This document shows positions 36,131 to 48,484 of a stretch of 64,000 nt of DNA, piece after piece. Every line of letters starts with the position of its first letter. The first letter of the stretch is position 1. The stretch lies in the NCBI GenBank assembly GCA_013397695.1, contig VYZI01000286.1, positions 826,082 to 890,081 of the forward strand, written 5' to 3'. Origin of the DNA: Centropus unirufus (lineage: Eukaryota; Chordata; Aves; Cuculiformes; Centropidae). The notes beneath the pieces are model-generated. The model saw nothing but the letters and a program-made list of their open reading frames with translations, had not been told where the DNA came from and did no database searches. A program made the position numbers and the translations under genes.

Positions 36131-38526
36131 GTTTTCTTTAAGCAGTGCTTTCTCCTTGCATTTTAAATTTTAGATTGCCTTTGGGTCTTCAAAAGACTGT
36201 CACAGACCCTGGTTCTGTTTCCTCCTTTATGTTATAACAGTGGTTCAAGAAGTGGAGACTATTGCCTTTGGAGCCAGGATACCCTATTTCTGTATATTTA
36301 TTTATGGATATGTTTTCCAAAACATATCTCTGAGATCAGTGCCCCTATTATTTGCACTTTGGACTGTGAAAGGAAGGTTATGTAATGTGGAAAATGTTTT
36401 TCATATTACTATTCACTACTATTGCAATACAGAATATTTTTCAGGGAAAAGGATCTTCTTTTCTTTCATAGACTCTGCTGTGGTATCTTTATCTTCCTAA
36501 AACAATACTGTGTATACTTCTTTTCTTTGTTTCTTAATTTTCTGAGCAAATTAAATGGAAAAAAACTAGGATATGTTTTCATTGAATAGGCTGTCATATC
36601 TTTTGGTAAAGAGATTTAAGAATAATGGAGAGAAATTTTCTTAGAAAGTGGAAAAATGTTGCCGAGTTTCTAGTGTGGATAGTTAGGAGTGAACGACAAG
36701 TCTTGCCCTGAGACAGAAACTTACTTTATAAAGCTCGGGTAATTTAAGAAAGTCTAACGTGGTGATGAGATTTTTAAAAGAACATCCCTACAGCGAAAAA
36801 TGTCAGGACAGTGCTATTGGGAATGTCTGACAGTGTCCGACCATCTGCTTGCTTCCACCCAGTTGTTGAATCCTTTGGAGAAAAAAAGAAATCTCACCTG
36901 TGTAGGGCAAAGTAACTGAACCTGGGACTTAAAATTTGGAGCTTCTCACTAAGGGGTCAGCTCTAAAGGATGAGCAGATGCTTTGCACTGTACGCATGGC
37001 TGAAGTCTTAGAAGTCTCTAGCAGGCTTTCAGCCGTAACTATTGCATCTTACAACTGTGTAGAACAAAAGGAAAGTATGAAATAAACGGATAATTGTCTC
37101 ATATTACCACACAATATTGTTCTTGTCAATCACTGTTGCTGATAGACGACAGTGATACAGTCTTTTCCCTATCAGCATGCCTTCTGTCCCCTTACAGTTG
37201 ACTTTCTCCCAACCTTGATTCTTGACCTTTCACCTCAGTTAGTGCAGATGATGGATGAGCCTTGTTAGGCTCATAAGATGTGCTTGGTGTGAAGGAAAAA
37301 TGCCAGCAGGCGTGTTGTGTTTGTTTTACATTTTTGTAAGAGTAACTTAGCTTTAAAATGGATAAACAGCTGCACAAGCTGAGCAAAATAAATTTGTCAT
37401 GAATATTTTTGTCCTCTGTCATTCAGCTTTGATTATTGATGTCATTTTGCTAGATAGGGAAAAGTGAGCACGGCAAGATACTCTGAAAGAAGTAAGGAAT
37501 GAACCAGTTGGAGCTGTAAAGGAATAGACACTATGTACTTCTGCCTGAGTATAAGCTCAAGGAATACAGAACAGCTTAGTTTAGAAAGAGAATAAAGATT
37601 CAGTCCCCGGTGCAATATTCTGTATAGCTGCCATGTTGTGAATCATACACTTGAAATGGAAAAGTAAAGCATTAAGTTATGAAATCATTATGCTGTTATT
37701 TTTTTTAGCAGTTTGCATATAAATTCAGTATGAGCTTGTTTCTACTAAGACAAGTGGTATGAATTTGTTTAATAAAAATCTTGAAACAGACCTACATGGT
37801 TGAGGCTCTTCTACCTCTTTAGGAATCCACGGGAAATCTTTTTTGTTTGTTTTTTGTTCAAAGACAATTCTTTTCATGTTTTTGGACAAAGTAGAAGAAA
37901 AGAAGGCATTCACTTTAATGATTAGATGGCAGGGTAGAAAAGATATTTCTAAGGAAAGAGTGATAGGAAAGACAATCTCTTGCTTACATAGTAGATAGCA
38001 CTTTTATTTAGGTTTAAGAAGTATGGTTCTATGAGATGTTTTTTAAAGTCTAGATAAGTACAATGCATCCAGTGTTAGAGCACTGGGTGGAATTTCTTCA
38101 AGACTCCATAAACTTGAACTGTGGGCTTGAATTCAAAAGACCAAGTAGTGAATAGCCCATACAATATCAGCAGAAACAACTTTTTTATGTTTCTCAGGGT
38201 GCATGAACAAGAGCAAACCAGTGTATTTTGGAAACAATAGTCTCCAGCAAGGCTCGTTATTTCCTGCTTGTTATCATCTATCAGAGGTAGGTATTTATTC
38301 ATGAAAGTTTTGCTCTGCTGATCTAGTAGCTTGCATTTCTCCTGTCCATAGTGCATTTAGCACTAACAAACTTTTTTTCTAAAGGTCCCGGTTGGTTTCC
38401 AAGCCTTTAAGTTGATGTAGGATGGCTGTCTTAAGAGTCTTCATTTTAACATCATTTTACTTGGCTTGAAAAACAAAAAAAACAGGAAAGACCCAGATTC
38501 TGCTTCTGAAATTATGTTTACCACTG

Positions 38527-38563
38527 AACTGCTTTTTCATGAAGAGATCATGGAAAAGCAGTT
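38527..38563. repeat. Near-perfect inverted repeat, 16 bp stem
   Basis: The left arm AACTGCTTTTTCATGA (38527-38542) and right arm TCATGGAAAAGCAGTT (38548-38563) pair along all 16 positions with one T-G wobble, around a five-base loop AGAGA. The stem is too short for a typical microRNA precursor. It could be a recent palindromic rearrangement, a tiny foldback element or a structured RNA segment. Confidence 0.9.
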
Positions 38564-40435
38564 TTTTTCATGCTGCGCCAAGTCAACAAAATTAGCTGTA
38601 AGCCTTCTCAGACATTAGAATTTTAATCGGGCCATATTTCACATTGCGTGCTGTTGTCCTGTCATGAAGAGGTTCTTATTCAGTGGTGGGACCAGTGACT
38701 GACCACACTACGTGAAGAATTTACAGCACAGGGAGCTGCTTCACTGTGCTGAAAGCTCCACCTGCAACATTGGTTATGATGCACTGCACTTTTGTTTTCT
38801 TTAGTAACTGGAAATGTCCCTGTGTGTGAAGGGAACCTCGGGCACAGGAATGTTTTGCTGTGTGGCTCATGGCATGGATAGGCTTTAAATATGGGAAGCT
38901 TACAAAGGAGTAACTACTGTGAGAAAAAGGGGTTTAACTGAGTTCAGTACAGCCACTATTTGAATGGATTTGCTGAGTAATTAGAGAAAGAATATAGAAT
39001 ACATGGGAATAAATTACACTTTAACACTCTCCATACATTATATTTCTGCATTTGGAATAACCACTTCAGAGAGGGGAAAGTAGAGAACTATTTCAGAGAG
39101 GGAAAGAAAATAAAAATCCCATCACAGAAGAGTATAAATAAAAGTCAAGAATATTTGGAAGATCATAATTCTTTAGCATCTTGGCAACTGGTGAAGGGTA
39201 GGTGTTGAAGACTGCTATTTACCTTTACAATGAGGCCCCAAATTGGCTACTTATTACAAATTATTACAAATTGCTACTTATGCTACGCTTTCTTCCCTTC
39301 ATCCTATGAAGACAAAGTTAATTTTCTTCTCTTTCAGCCTCGCTTCTTATGGAAATAAAAGCATGTAAATAAAAGCAAAGCCAAACAAATGAAAACAGGA
39401 TGCCAAATTTGGAGTCAAGAATATCAACAGCTGCTAAAGTGTAGTGTTTTTACAGTGGCTTTATTTGTGGTTCAACATGTGCTGCTTCTATGTGGGCAAT
39501 GGCGTGTAGCCATTTCTATGACTGTACCCTACCGACAGTGGCATGAAATGACCTGAAGCCTTGTGAAATGGAAGTGACAGCAGTGTATCTTCAGGTAGTC
39601 ATGGGTGCAACCTACGTCTACATGAGTAACAACTTCTCACAGCTCCAAAGTTACAAAGTACTGCAAGGATTGAGTAAAAGGGTCACAAGAATAACCTGTA
39701 TGCTGTTATAATTAGAGTTTTAAGGACTTCCACCTATTCATTTTTCGAAAAAGATTTGAATGTGATGTGATTATAACACCAAAATACCTTGCTCAGAAAA
39801 TTGTATGCACTTTAAAAGAGAAAAGATTAATGAAAGGAAGTTAAAGGCATAAAAATTTGAACAAGAAATTAGTCCTAATTTTTAACAGTAAGGGCACTGA
39901 TATATTAGCACAGATGACGGGTGGAACTGATGATTGCTACATGTTATGAAGTCCGCAAATCAGTGCTGAATGTCTTTCTAAAATAATTGATTTAGCCAAA
40001 CAGGTTTTGCGAATACAAATAAGAGGAACTGCATGAATTTTAATGACTTCTGTTACATGGGACACAATAATTGAAGTGATTGTCTTTCAGACCTTAGTTT
40101 CTCTGACTTTATTAAATATGTTAGATAGCAGATGAATCACTGGTCTGAACTTCTAGTTATTTCTGTTCTTATACTTGGCATTTCATACAACTACTTTCTT
40201 ATGATCCTAGATGAGAGGATCAAAGTTTATGGTGTCATCTGGTACATTTATTGTAATTGATTATATAGTTTTAATACTTCGTTTCTTCAGTGGAATTTAA
40301 ATATCTACTCTCTCTGATATGGTCTTGTCTGCTTCCCCTGCCCTGCCCAATCCCCTGTTATCCAGGAGTGTAACATGATATTTTTGGAAAGAAATCTCCT
40401 CTAAGTCACAGAAGAGAAGCAAGATACTTTACTAC

Positions 40436-40495
40436 CACCTGGGGAGGTAACTGCATGGTCACTGGTGATGACCAGTGAGTCACCTCCCTTAGGTG
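40436..40495. repeat. Two-tier hairpin, 60 bases
   Basis: The outer arms are 40436-40448 (CACCTGGGGAGGT) and 40482-40495 (ACCTCCCTTAGGTG). They pair at 13 positions, with two G-T wobbles and one bulged C. The inner arms TCACTGGT (40459-40466) and ACCAGTGA (40471-40478) pair perfectly around the loop GATG. An asymmetric internal loop (10 bases against 3) separates the two tiers. The overall size is close to a small RNA hairpin, but the large internal loop is unlike a canonical Drosha substrate. Confidence 0.88.
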
Positions 40496-42175
40496 AGGAG
40501 TGAAGCATCTTTTGTTCACTGGGCCAGAGGCGCTTTCCTTTGCAATGGAATCTGACTCCCCTTCTGCCCAACCCTATTAAGATGTTTCAATGCAATATCA
40601 GTGTGAGGGGCAAACGGTAACTGCTAAATGCAGATTGAATAAATATTTCCTTTAAATTTTCTGAGTATGATAAAATACCATTTCTCTTCCTGATAAACAT
40701 CACTATGCACGTGTTCTAGTCTTTTATAGGTAGTGGGGTTGTTTTTCTCTTAATATTAGTGTGTTTGATTCTGTGGATTTTGACATCTCTATTCTTTTGT
40801 CTGACAAATCTGTGTGCTGACTTGTAAAAAAAAATCAATATTGTTTTCCCTGGCACTTTCTCTGCAGTTGAGTTGATTTATTATCACAGTTCCCTTTCCC
40901 CTCTTTTTATCAGTGTGTTTCTATTGCTTTAGGGTTGAGGACCTGATAACATCATAGGGTAGAAGACACACAGTGAGTTTCTATGACCTTATCCCCTGTG
41001 TGATCTTGTCCACTCTGTCGGTGAGCCGTGGCTGTAAAGTGAACAATGATATTATCCAAGCTGTGTGATCAGATTTATGTTCTATTACGTTTGAAATAGA
41101 GATGAACTAGAAACAATGAACAAAATTTAGATTTATGTTTAAACTGTACTTGTCCAGTAATTCAGTGGCCAAAGAGAGAGTAAACATCCAGTGAGTAAAA
41201 CTTAATTTGCCTGCCAAGTACTATGTGCTGGAAGAATCATACAGCCTGTAGACCTTGTGGGATTTAAACCAAGCATAAAGGTGAGGTGCTTGTTGCTCCT
41301 TGAAAATGTAGGTTTATTACTGCTGTTTCTTTTAGCCACATATATCAAGAACCTCAGTCAAAGGTCAGAGCTACCTTGCCCTAGGCACTAAATGGACATG
41401 TAAAAAAAGGCAAACTTCACAGGTAGTCTTTTAGAACAGATGCAGCCAAGGGCTGCAACAGGCAAATGTGCTGTGAGTGTAGTAATGCAAACTGAGGCCG
41501 TGTTCATGCTAGGATAAAATGAGTTAGCTACATTTATTAAACCTGTGCCTGTGCCCACTGTGGCTACATCATATTAGAGCCGCTTTATTCTTGGGAGAGT
41601 ATCTTCATGTAATGTTTTCTGCCTGTTGACTTACTTTGTCTGCTAACCCTTTGGTAATCTGAGACCCCTCCTTGCTTTGCCACTGGGACTGTGCCATTAC
41701 TTGTAGGCATCATGAGAGAAATTTGCTTGAATGCAGGCTGAAAATCGGGGTTTTGTAAAGGATCTTTTCTTGTTGGCAGGGAGCAGTAATGAAGAAATTA
41801 CAGGTGCTTGTCAGAGTATGTGTGTGGAGGGGTGTTCTTGAGGCTGCAGTGGTCTGGAGACTGAGGGGAAAACTTGACAGCAAAATAAACTCATACATCT
41901 CAATGCTAGCTAGTGCAGGGCAAAAGGGTGAAGTCTCATAATAAAGGCAAAGTAATGTGTTAACTCAATGGAAAGATGCAAAAGTATGATGATACAGTTA
42001 GAGAAAGAAAGAGAAGGACACTTCTAGCAACTATTAGTCAATGTGATTTGGAGGTCAGCCTCTGGCTAGACTATATCAGAGGAAATGATACAAGCAAACA
42101 GTCTGAGAAAAGTTGGCTTGAAAACCATGCCCTTGCACTGTTGTCCTTTGTTTGCTCTTCCTTTCTTTCCTGTAG

Positions 42176-42339
42176 GGAATCAGGAAGATTTGGCAGCAGG
42201 GCAATGGAGTTGGCAATGGAAAGAGCAAGAAGACATGGGGGACCAGCATTACCAGCATCTCTGGTGCTGCTGCTCTAACGCAGTATGTATCTCAATAATG
42301 TCAGAAGCCTCAAGCTTCCTTTACCTCTTCCTAGAGAAA
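42176..42339 (+). other. Exon-like segment with strong splice signals
   Basis: A long pyrimidine tract (42141-42171) ends in TGTAG at 42175, a textbook 3' splice site. At 42340 the bases GAAA|GTAAGT form a strong 5' splice site. The 164 bases between them stay open in one plus frame (within 42085-42426), whose translation is rich in tryptophan, glutamine and cysteine and resembles nothing I know. 164 is not a multiple of three, so skipping it would shift a coding frame. It may be a lncRNA exon, a cryptic exon or a coincidence. No neighbouring exon was found to pair with it. Confidence 0.35.
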
Positions 42340-43459
42340 GTAAGTCCTGATTGGGTTTTCTTTCTTTTTACTTTTTTTTTTTGTCTTTTTCTCTCACTTC
42401 TTCCAGTAGTGTGTCAGAGGGATTAAAGGAGGACGAAGATAGAACTTAGTAGATTTGGTGTTTTCTCTTGTTTCCTTCTTGAGAGGGAGCAAAAATCCTC
42501 CTGTCTTCTGATGTACTTGTTAGCTCAAGGTCTGCAGCAGCTGCAGGCATTTCAAAGCTGAAACATGAGCAGATCTGGAGGTGAGAGTATAAGCACCTCT
42601 GGAGCTTGTTACTTATTTTGAAAAAAAAATACAGATAAGATTCCTGTGGAGCTGCAGTGGGTCTGGATTAATTGACTTGCAAGATGTGTCTACCTGGCCT
42701 TCACATGTTTTGGTGTTACTTCTTAGTATGTTTTTTTGTAAAAAGAAGCATGAAGTTATTGATATTTTATTTTCCATAGACTCATACTTTTCAACGTGAG
42801 TTTTATTACCGCAGTTAAATTCATTAGTCAGAGGACAACCACTGACAGATACATTTTTTCTACTTTATATTGAATCTTGTAAGACAGCGGCCAAACTTAG
42901 TTCTTTGTTGGTTTCCCTTCTCCCCCCACCAACCTTTGGAGCTTCCCCAGCAACACACCACGTATAATGTATATTTTTAGCAGTAGCTTTTTTAACTTCT
43001 GGCTAAAGTATGTTGTTATAGAGAGCATCATAGAGTTCTATCATCTGTCCTTTTTTTCAGATACAGAGCTATAATTTTCTGGAGGCACCATTCTGTGATT
43101 CCTTTCTGTCTTAGTTATGGAGAAATATGTCTTTAAAATTGTTCTTAGTTCTGGCATAACGATAGATCATTTTGTTTTTCTTCCCTTTCCATATCAATTT
43201 TCTATGATTCCTACACTGAGATTTATATTTATCATCAGCTTCTTGTTTCTTTAATCAGTGAAAAATACTTTCATAGCTGCTGTCACACCTGTTACTAAAG
43301 GCCTCTTAATTGCTTCAGGCAGAACCTTTTCAGACTTGTACTGAAATGCTTTCACCCAGTTCCCAGTTATTCTTCAATTTTCCTGCTTAAATTATTTTCC
43401 CTATTGATTTGCTCATAAGTTAATAAAATAGCTAGAGCTGTTTGGGTGGTACAAGAGCC

Positions 43460-44112
43460 TGGGTACAGTGTTAAATACCTCCAGAAATGGTGACCCAACA
43501 ACCTCCTTGGGCAGCCTGTTCTAGTTCCTGATAAACCTGTTGGTGAAGAATTTTTTCCTAATGTCCAGACTGAATCTCAGCTGGTGCAGCCTGAGTCCGT
43601 TCCCTCTTGTCCTATCACCTGTCATTTGGGAGACCTCCTTACAGGCAGGCGTAGGCAGTGATAAGGTCTCCCCTCAGCCTCCTCTTCTCCAGGCTGAACA
43701 ACCCCAGCTCCCTCAGCTGCTCCTCATAAGACTTGTTCTCCAGCCCCTTCACCAGCTTCGTTGCTCTTCCTGGACACTCTCCAAGACCTGAATGTCTTTC
43801 TTGTAGCAAGAGGCCCAAAACTGGACAGAATATTTGAGGTCTGGCCTCACCAGTGCTGAGTACAGTGCAGAAGCCCTTCCCTCACCCTGCTGTTTCAATA
43901 GCCAATATTCTATTGGCCATCTTGAATACCTGGGCTTTCCCAAGCATGGGGGTTGTTGTGTCCCAAGTGCAGCACTCTGCACTTGGCCTCGTTAAACTTC
44001 ATCCCATTAGTCTCAGCCCATCACTTCAGCCTGTTCAGATCTCTCCGCAGAGCCTCCGTACTCTCAAGCAGATCAACACTTCCTCCCAGCTTAGCATCAT
44101 CCACAAAATCTT
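43460..44112 (-). mobile_element. CR1 LINE (J-like), internal 3' fragment
   Basis: Minus-strand CR1 without its last 100 or so bases. On the plus strand it starts within AAATACCTCCAGAAATGGTGACCC, not at the octamer terminus, and ends near AGCTTAGCATCATCCACAAAATC, the position just 3' of the FADD motif. Between these it follows the J-like pattern, including ATAAGGTCTCCCCTCAGCC and CTCATAAGACTTGTTCTCC, which also occur in the 19806-20680 copy. The minus frame at 43749-43982 gives LYSALVRPDLKYSVQFWA, a CR1 ORF2 C-terminal block. Loss of the 3' end points to a later deletion, because normal CR1 truncation removes the 5' end. Confidence 0.93.
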
Positions 44113-47100
44113 TCAAGGTGGTTATTGTATGGGATTGTGTATCAAAAGAATGCTTCTTCCAGCCTTCCATTAGAAGATGGCATTTTCTGGTTCCACCTGA
44201 GATACCTCAGTAAGAATGGGAACAACCAGAGGTCATGTACCATGCTTGAAATTCAGGCTGGAAGGATGGGGAGAATGGTGACCCATACCAGCTCTCCTGT
44301 CAGCCCATCTGCCCCACCTGCTTTCCATTATGCATTTGCAGCTGTGGCTGAGAGTTGGGAGACAACACCTGAAGGGATTGTGAGCATTCATGTTGTTGCT
44401 TGGAAAACTGTCAGCATTCTCCTGACAGATGGAAGGAAAAGATGAGGGTTTCTCATTATGTGGGAGGCAGAGTTGCATGGAACAAAGAGTAGGTAAGTCT
44501 ATAACCAGAGGACTTCAGCCCTGCTGGGTATAAAAGGCTACTTCAAATAATGGATCAGAGAGACCGTGAAAAAGCAAAGGCCCCAATTACCTTTTTGAGG
44601 AGAAAACTTTCCCATAGGTGTCACTTAACACAAGGCTGTGTCTCTGTATAAACAGAGCCGGAATAATGGTTTTGGGGGTTTTATCTATCCAAACAGAAAG
44701 AGTCCAAGCTCAGATTCTGATGCGTTGAGCAACATCAGGATCTACATTGCCTCATAGGTTAAATCACTGATATCAGTGGAATTATTTGGAAAAATCCCAT
44801 TCAGTCTGATTCTTCATGTCCACGTGTATTATTACCATTATTAAGATCATGTGAACAATTGGTCTTTGCAGTTTAGATATCCATGTTATAGTTTTTTCAC
44901 AGGTAGCAGCTTTGAATCCATAAGAATGTGTGACACTTCTCATGTTTTTCTAAAACCAAGCCCAGCTTTTGAGAATGTATTTGAAATCTGTAGGCATCAT
45001 TTACCTTTTATTATTACAACTTCCCTCCCCTGAAAGAATGGCAATAAATGGCTTCCTCTTTCATAGCCTACAAGAGAATGAATTCTTGTCTGTTCTTGCC
45101 TGTGAAATAGTTTTTCAAATAGCTCTAGTGATTGCAGTCTTGAGTGTATGAGTAGAAAATTGAAATCGTTTAGTTGCGAGTCTTATGATATTTGCAAGAT
45201 TGCCCCAAACACAGACTGCATAGACAAAAAATGGACCACTTTTGATTATAATAAATGCTATAGCTGAACATGAAAAGTAAACGTCCCAAACTTGCAAGGC
45301 TCTCATTAGTAGGCTATTCTGAATGTTGAGAACGCTATAGAAAATAAAGTACTTCTATAAGACTTCTGGTGGTTTTTTTTTTTCAAAAAACCTACTCTCA
45401 CAACTGACCTATAATAAATATGCCAAAATGCTTATGCCACATTTGAAACCTAAACTATGGATAATTTTATAAGATCTTTTTGCTTTTACTGGATATTTTT
45501 CCGTACAGACAAATACAATAATTTCAAGAAAAGACAAAGATTTTGATTACCAATGTCAGTCTGAAGGCGAGAAACTCTTCTTTTTCTTGTTAAATATTTC
45601 CAGTGTCTTCTAGATAAGTGATTTCCTGTCCTAATTGTGAAGTTAAGGTTACAATGATGGCTTCACTTTTAGTTTGGCTTTGTATGCATTTTGTGGCAAT
45701 AGATCTTCAATTTTCTAAGTCTTTCTGGACGTTGAGATAACTTTGATAGCTTTGTGAAAGAGTGATGTTCATTAGAAGGTTAATACTTTAGTATAAAGTT
45801 TTATCTAAGCTCTATTTATCAAATTTAAAAGAGCAGTATCTGTGTTATAACAGTGATTTTAACTTTTAAATAAATACTGGTGATATAGGCCATTCTCCAG
45901 GATGGTACCTTTTCAGTGCTTTGGTAGAGAAGCTGTAAAATGAGAAGACTGTTGAATTAGGATCTATGGATGCATGTTGGTGCCATGTCCCTTTCTCCTG
46001 AAATTGAGTTTGGCTGTATGCTGAGTGTGCCTGAGGTCAAAAAAGGACACTCACAGAATAAAATGGGAGCCAGCAGCTGCGTGTGCTTGAGAACTGAGCT
46101 TGCAGTATTCACCTGATTTGAGTTCTGTAAATTGCACTGAGGCATGATTGGTCATTAGTTGATAATACCAGTGGAATATTAATTAGTAACAGCTTAGCAA
46201 TGAGTTTATTTAAAGCCTTAATTCCCAGGGACAAGTGATTATGTTAAAATCTCAGCTTTCATTTAGAAATGTGAGAACATATTCAGTTCTCCTTTCAAAC
46301 AGCACCAAGCCAAAAAGACAAATTAAAAGACCTCAATATTTTCTTATTTTCTTTATTCTTCTATTTGTTTTTTTTGTTGGTTTGTTTCTTTTTTTTAAAA
46401 AAAAGCCAAACAACCTCATGATGCTTTGGAGAAATAGCATTTTTTTTAGTGTTTGATGTTAGCCACACTGCACAGCCAGTCAGCAAATATTAAACTGTTA
46501 CAAGTATTAAACACAACTGGATCCTGTCTGTCCTATTCTCCCTCCCACGCCATCCTTTTTAAAATAACACATAACAACCATTTTCTAGTAATTACTCATC
46601 TGTGATCATAACATAAAATTCCAAATTAGCAGCTTCGAAGTGTCACACATATGTTTTAGTCACATGACTCTTCTATATTACCTCTTTTATTGTTAGCTCT
46701 GGGATAGTCTTGGTGAGATAGAGATGGAGGATGCAATGAAAAGAGAAGTCTATCGCTGTGTCCGAAAGCAAAAGCAAACCTGAAAATATTTTCCTAGTTG
46801 ATTATTTTTTTTTTGTGCATGTGTTAGATTTGTCCTAAACATTGTGAACCAAGGTTAAAGATAGGAGATTTTCCATGATTCAGAGATGCAGACTTAAGGT
46901 GGGCTGTTGAAACTGTCTGTGCTATCCTCTGGAATAAAGCCATTATAGTCAGAGTGCAGTCTTCTATACATAAATGAATTTAGAAACAATACTTCATTTT
47001 ATATTCACCAGAACTAAGGATTCTTGTATGAGTGGAGTAGGTACAAGCAGCCAGAGGTCTAATCAGCTGTATGCCATGGGCACAGAAGAAAATGAAGAAG

Positions 47101-48194
47101 AAAAAGCCCCATGGTTCAACTAAAAAGGTATAAAGGTTGCTGGATGATTTAAGGCCAGATTAACAAATCACTACTACACAATTTATGGCGTTAGATAATG
47201 GGAGGTCAAACATGTATTACCAGCTGACTTAAATTTGATATGACTGAAAGATAAAACTCTGCTACATGAACCATATTAACTGAAAGCCTCTGCTTTACAT
47301 TTCTCACTGATGGCACCCTGGGGAGGTAACTTTCTTGGCATTTCACATCCAATTTAAGCACATCATTGATAAAAAGATAGCTCAATTGGTGCGTCATTTT
47401 GTAATAAAATATCTCACAAGTTGTTTATCTGATCAATGGAGAATGCAGTCTCAAGCTGTTCAAGGCTAATGTGCTCATTGCACTAAAATAGTAAGTTATT
47501 GACTGTAAGAGGGACCTGGGAATTTTAAAACTCGATTCAGATTTCCTGAATGGAGGCAAAATATTTCATCAGAACAATAGGTTTTAAGAGATGAACTCAG
47601 CTAGCTGCATTCTCACTGAAATCATATAAATGTGAGTAGAGGACACTAAGAAATTGGCAGGGAAAGTTGAGCTTCTCATATGATCAGCTGAAGAGGACAG
47701 AACAGGTCTTATTCTTACCTCGCTTATGTGGCTTTACACCACTGTAATTCCACTGACTTTATTTGACAAAGCCCTGCAGCACAAGAGGGAAAGTCATGCC
47801 CTGTGTGTATTAGCTATCAAGTGTTATTTTCAGAGTTGAAGTCAGACATTTTGATGCCTGGGGTAGGGTGGGACCACTCCTTCCCACGTAGGAAGCATCT
47901 GGGGCCTCCTCAGGACTCAAGTCACGTGGAGTTTCCCTAGGGAGCTGCATTCTCTTCAGACACCAGCTGAGACAGCCCTGATGGGAGCAGGGTGGATGTG
48001 GTGTAGGGAGAACAGAGGGCCTTCCTGTGAAAGACCAAAGGAGGCAGAACAGAGATGCATTTTCCGCTCCAGGGGTGGCAGCTACATTTGCTGAAACTGA
48101 TGCCCAATTTGCATCCTAAGGATGGAGAACCAGTACCATTACAGCCTTTAAGTTCAGCTGGCCTCAGTCCTGTCTTCACAGAAATGCAATTTAC

Positions 48195-48258
48195 GTAATA
48201 CTGATGTACCCTTATTCCTTATGTACCTTATTCCTTATGTAATACTTATGTACCCTTA
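48195..48258. repeat. Compound short tandem repeat
   Basis: A 20-base segment at 48195-48214 (GTAATACTGATGTACCCTTA) recurs at 48239-48258 with one mismatch. Between and overlapping them are two copies of ATGTACC(C)TTATTCCTT (48204-48220 and 48221-48236). It looks like replication slippage. Confidence 0.9.
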
Positions 48259-48455
48259 TGCCATCCCTATGGCATGCTTTGTTAGTTTTGTTTTTTTTTT
48301 ACTATAATTTTCCCACAAAATAAAGCGAATAAGAATAAGAATGGTTTTCACGAGAAACAAAACCTCAGGACTGCTGTCTTTAGGGATCTAGGCTCCTCTC
48401 TCTACACGACTGGCCTGGCATCACTGTAGATGCATGTGAGAGAATAAATTGTGCT

Positions 48456-48484
48456 TTATTATTTTATTTATTATTTATTTATTT
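48456..48484. repeat. ATTT-rich low-complexity run
   Basis: An imperfect TTATT/ATTT array. No function is suggested. Confidence 0.85.

Larger units (their letters stand above)
34526..43459. other. Long unique stretch with two hairpins
   Basis: No protein gene is recognised. Items noted separately are a possible CR1 tail at 36085-36130, two strong inverted repeats (38527-38563 and 40436-40495) and an exon-like segment at 42176-42339. The part at 37190-37460 has a texture like conserved regulatory DNA. A T-run occurs near 42370-42382. The rest is AT-rich intergenic sequence. Confidence 0.5.

Noticed and set aside
46391..46404. T-run followed by A-run forming a palindrome
   Set aside because: Low-complexity homopolymers, not a structured element or terminator.
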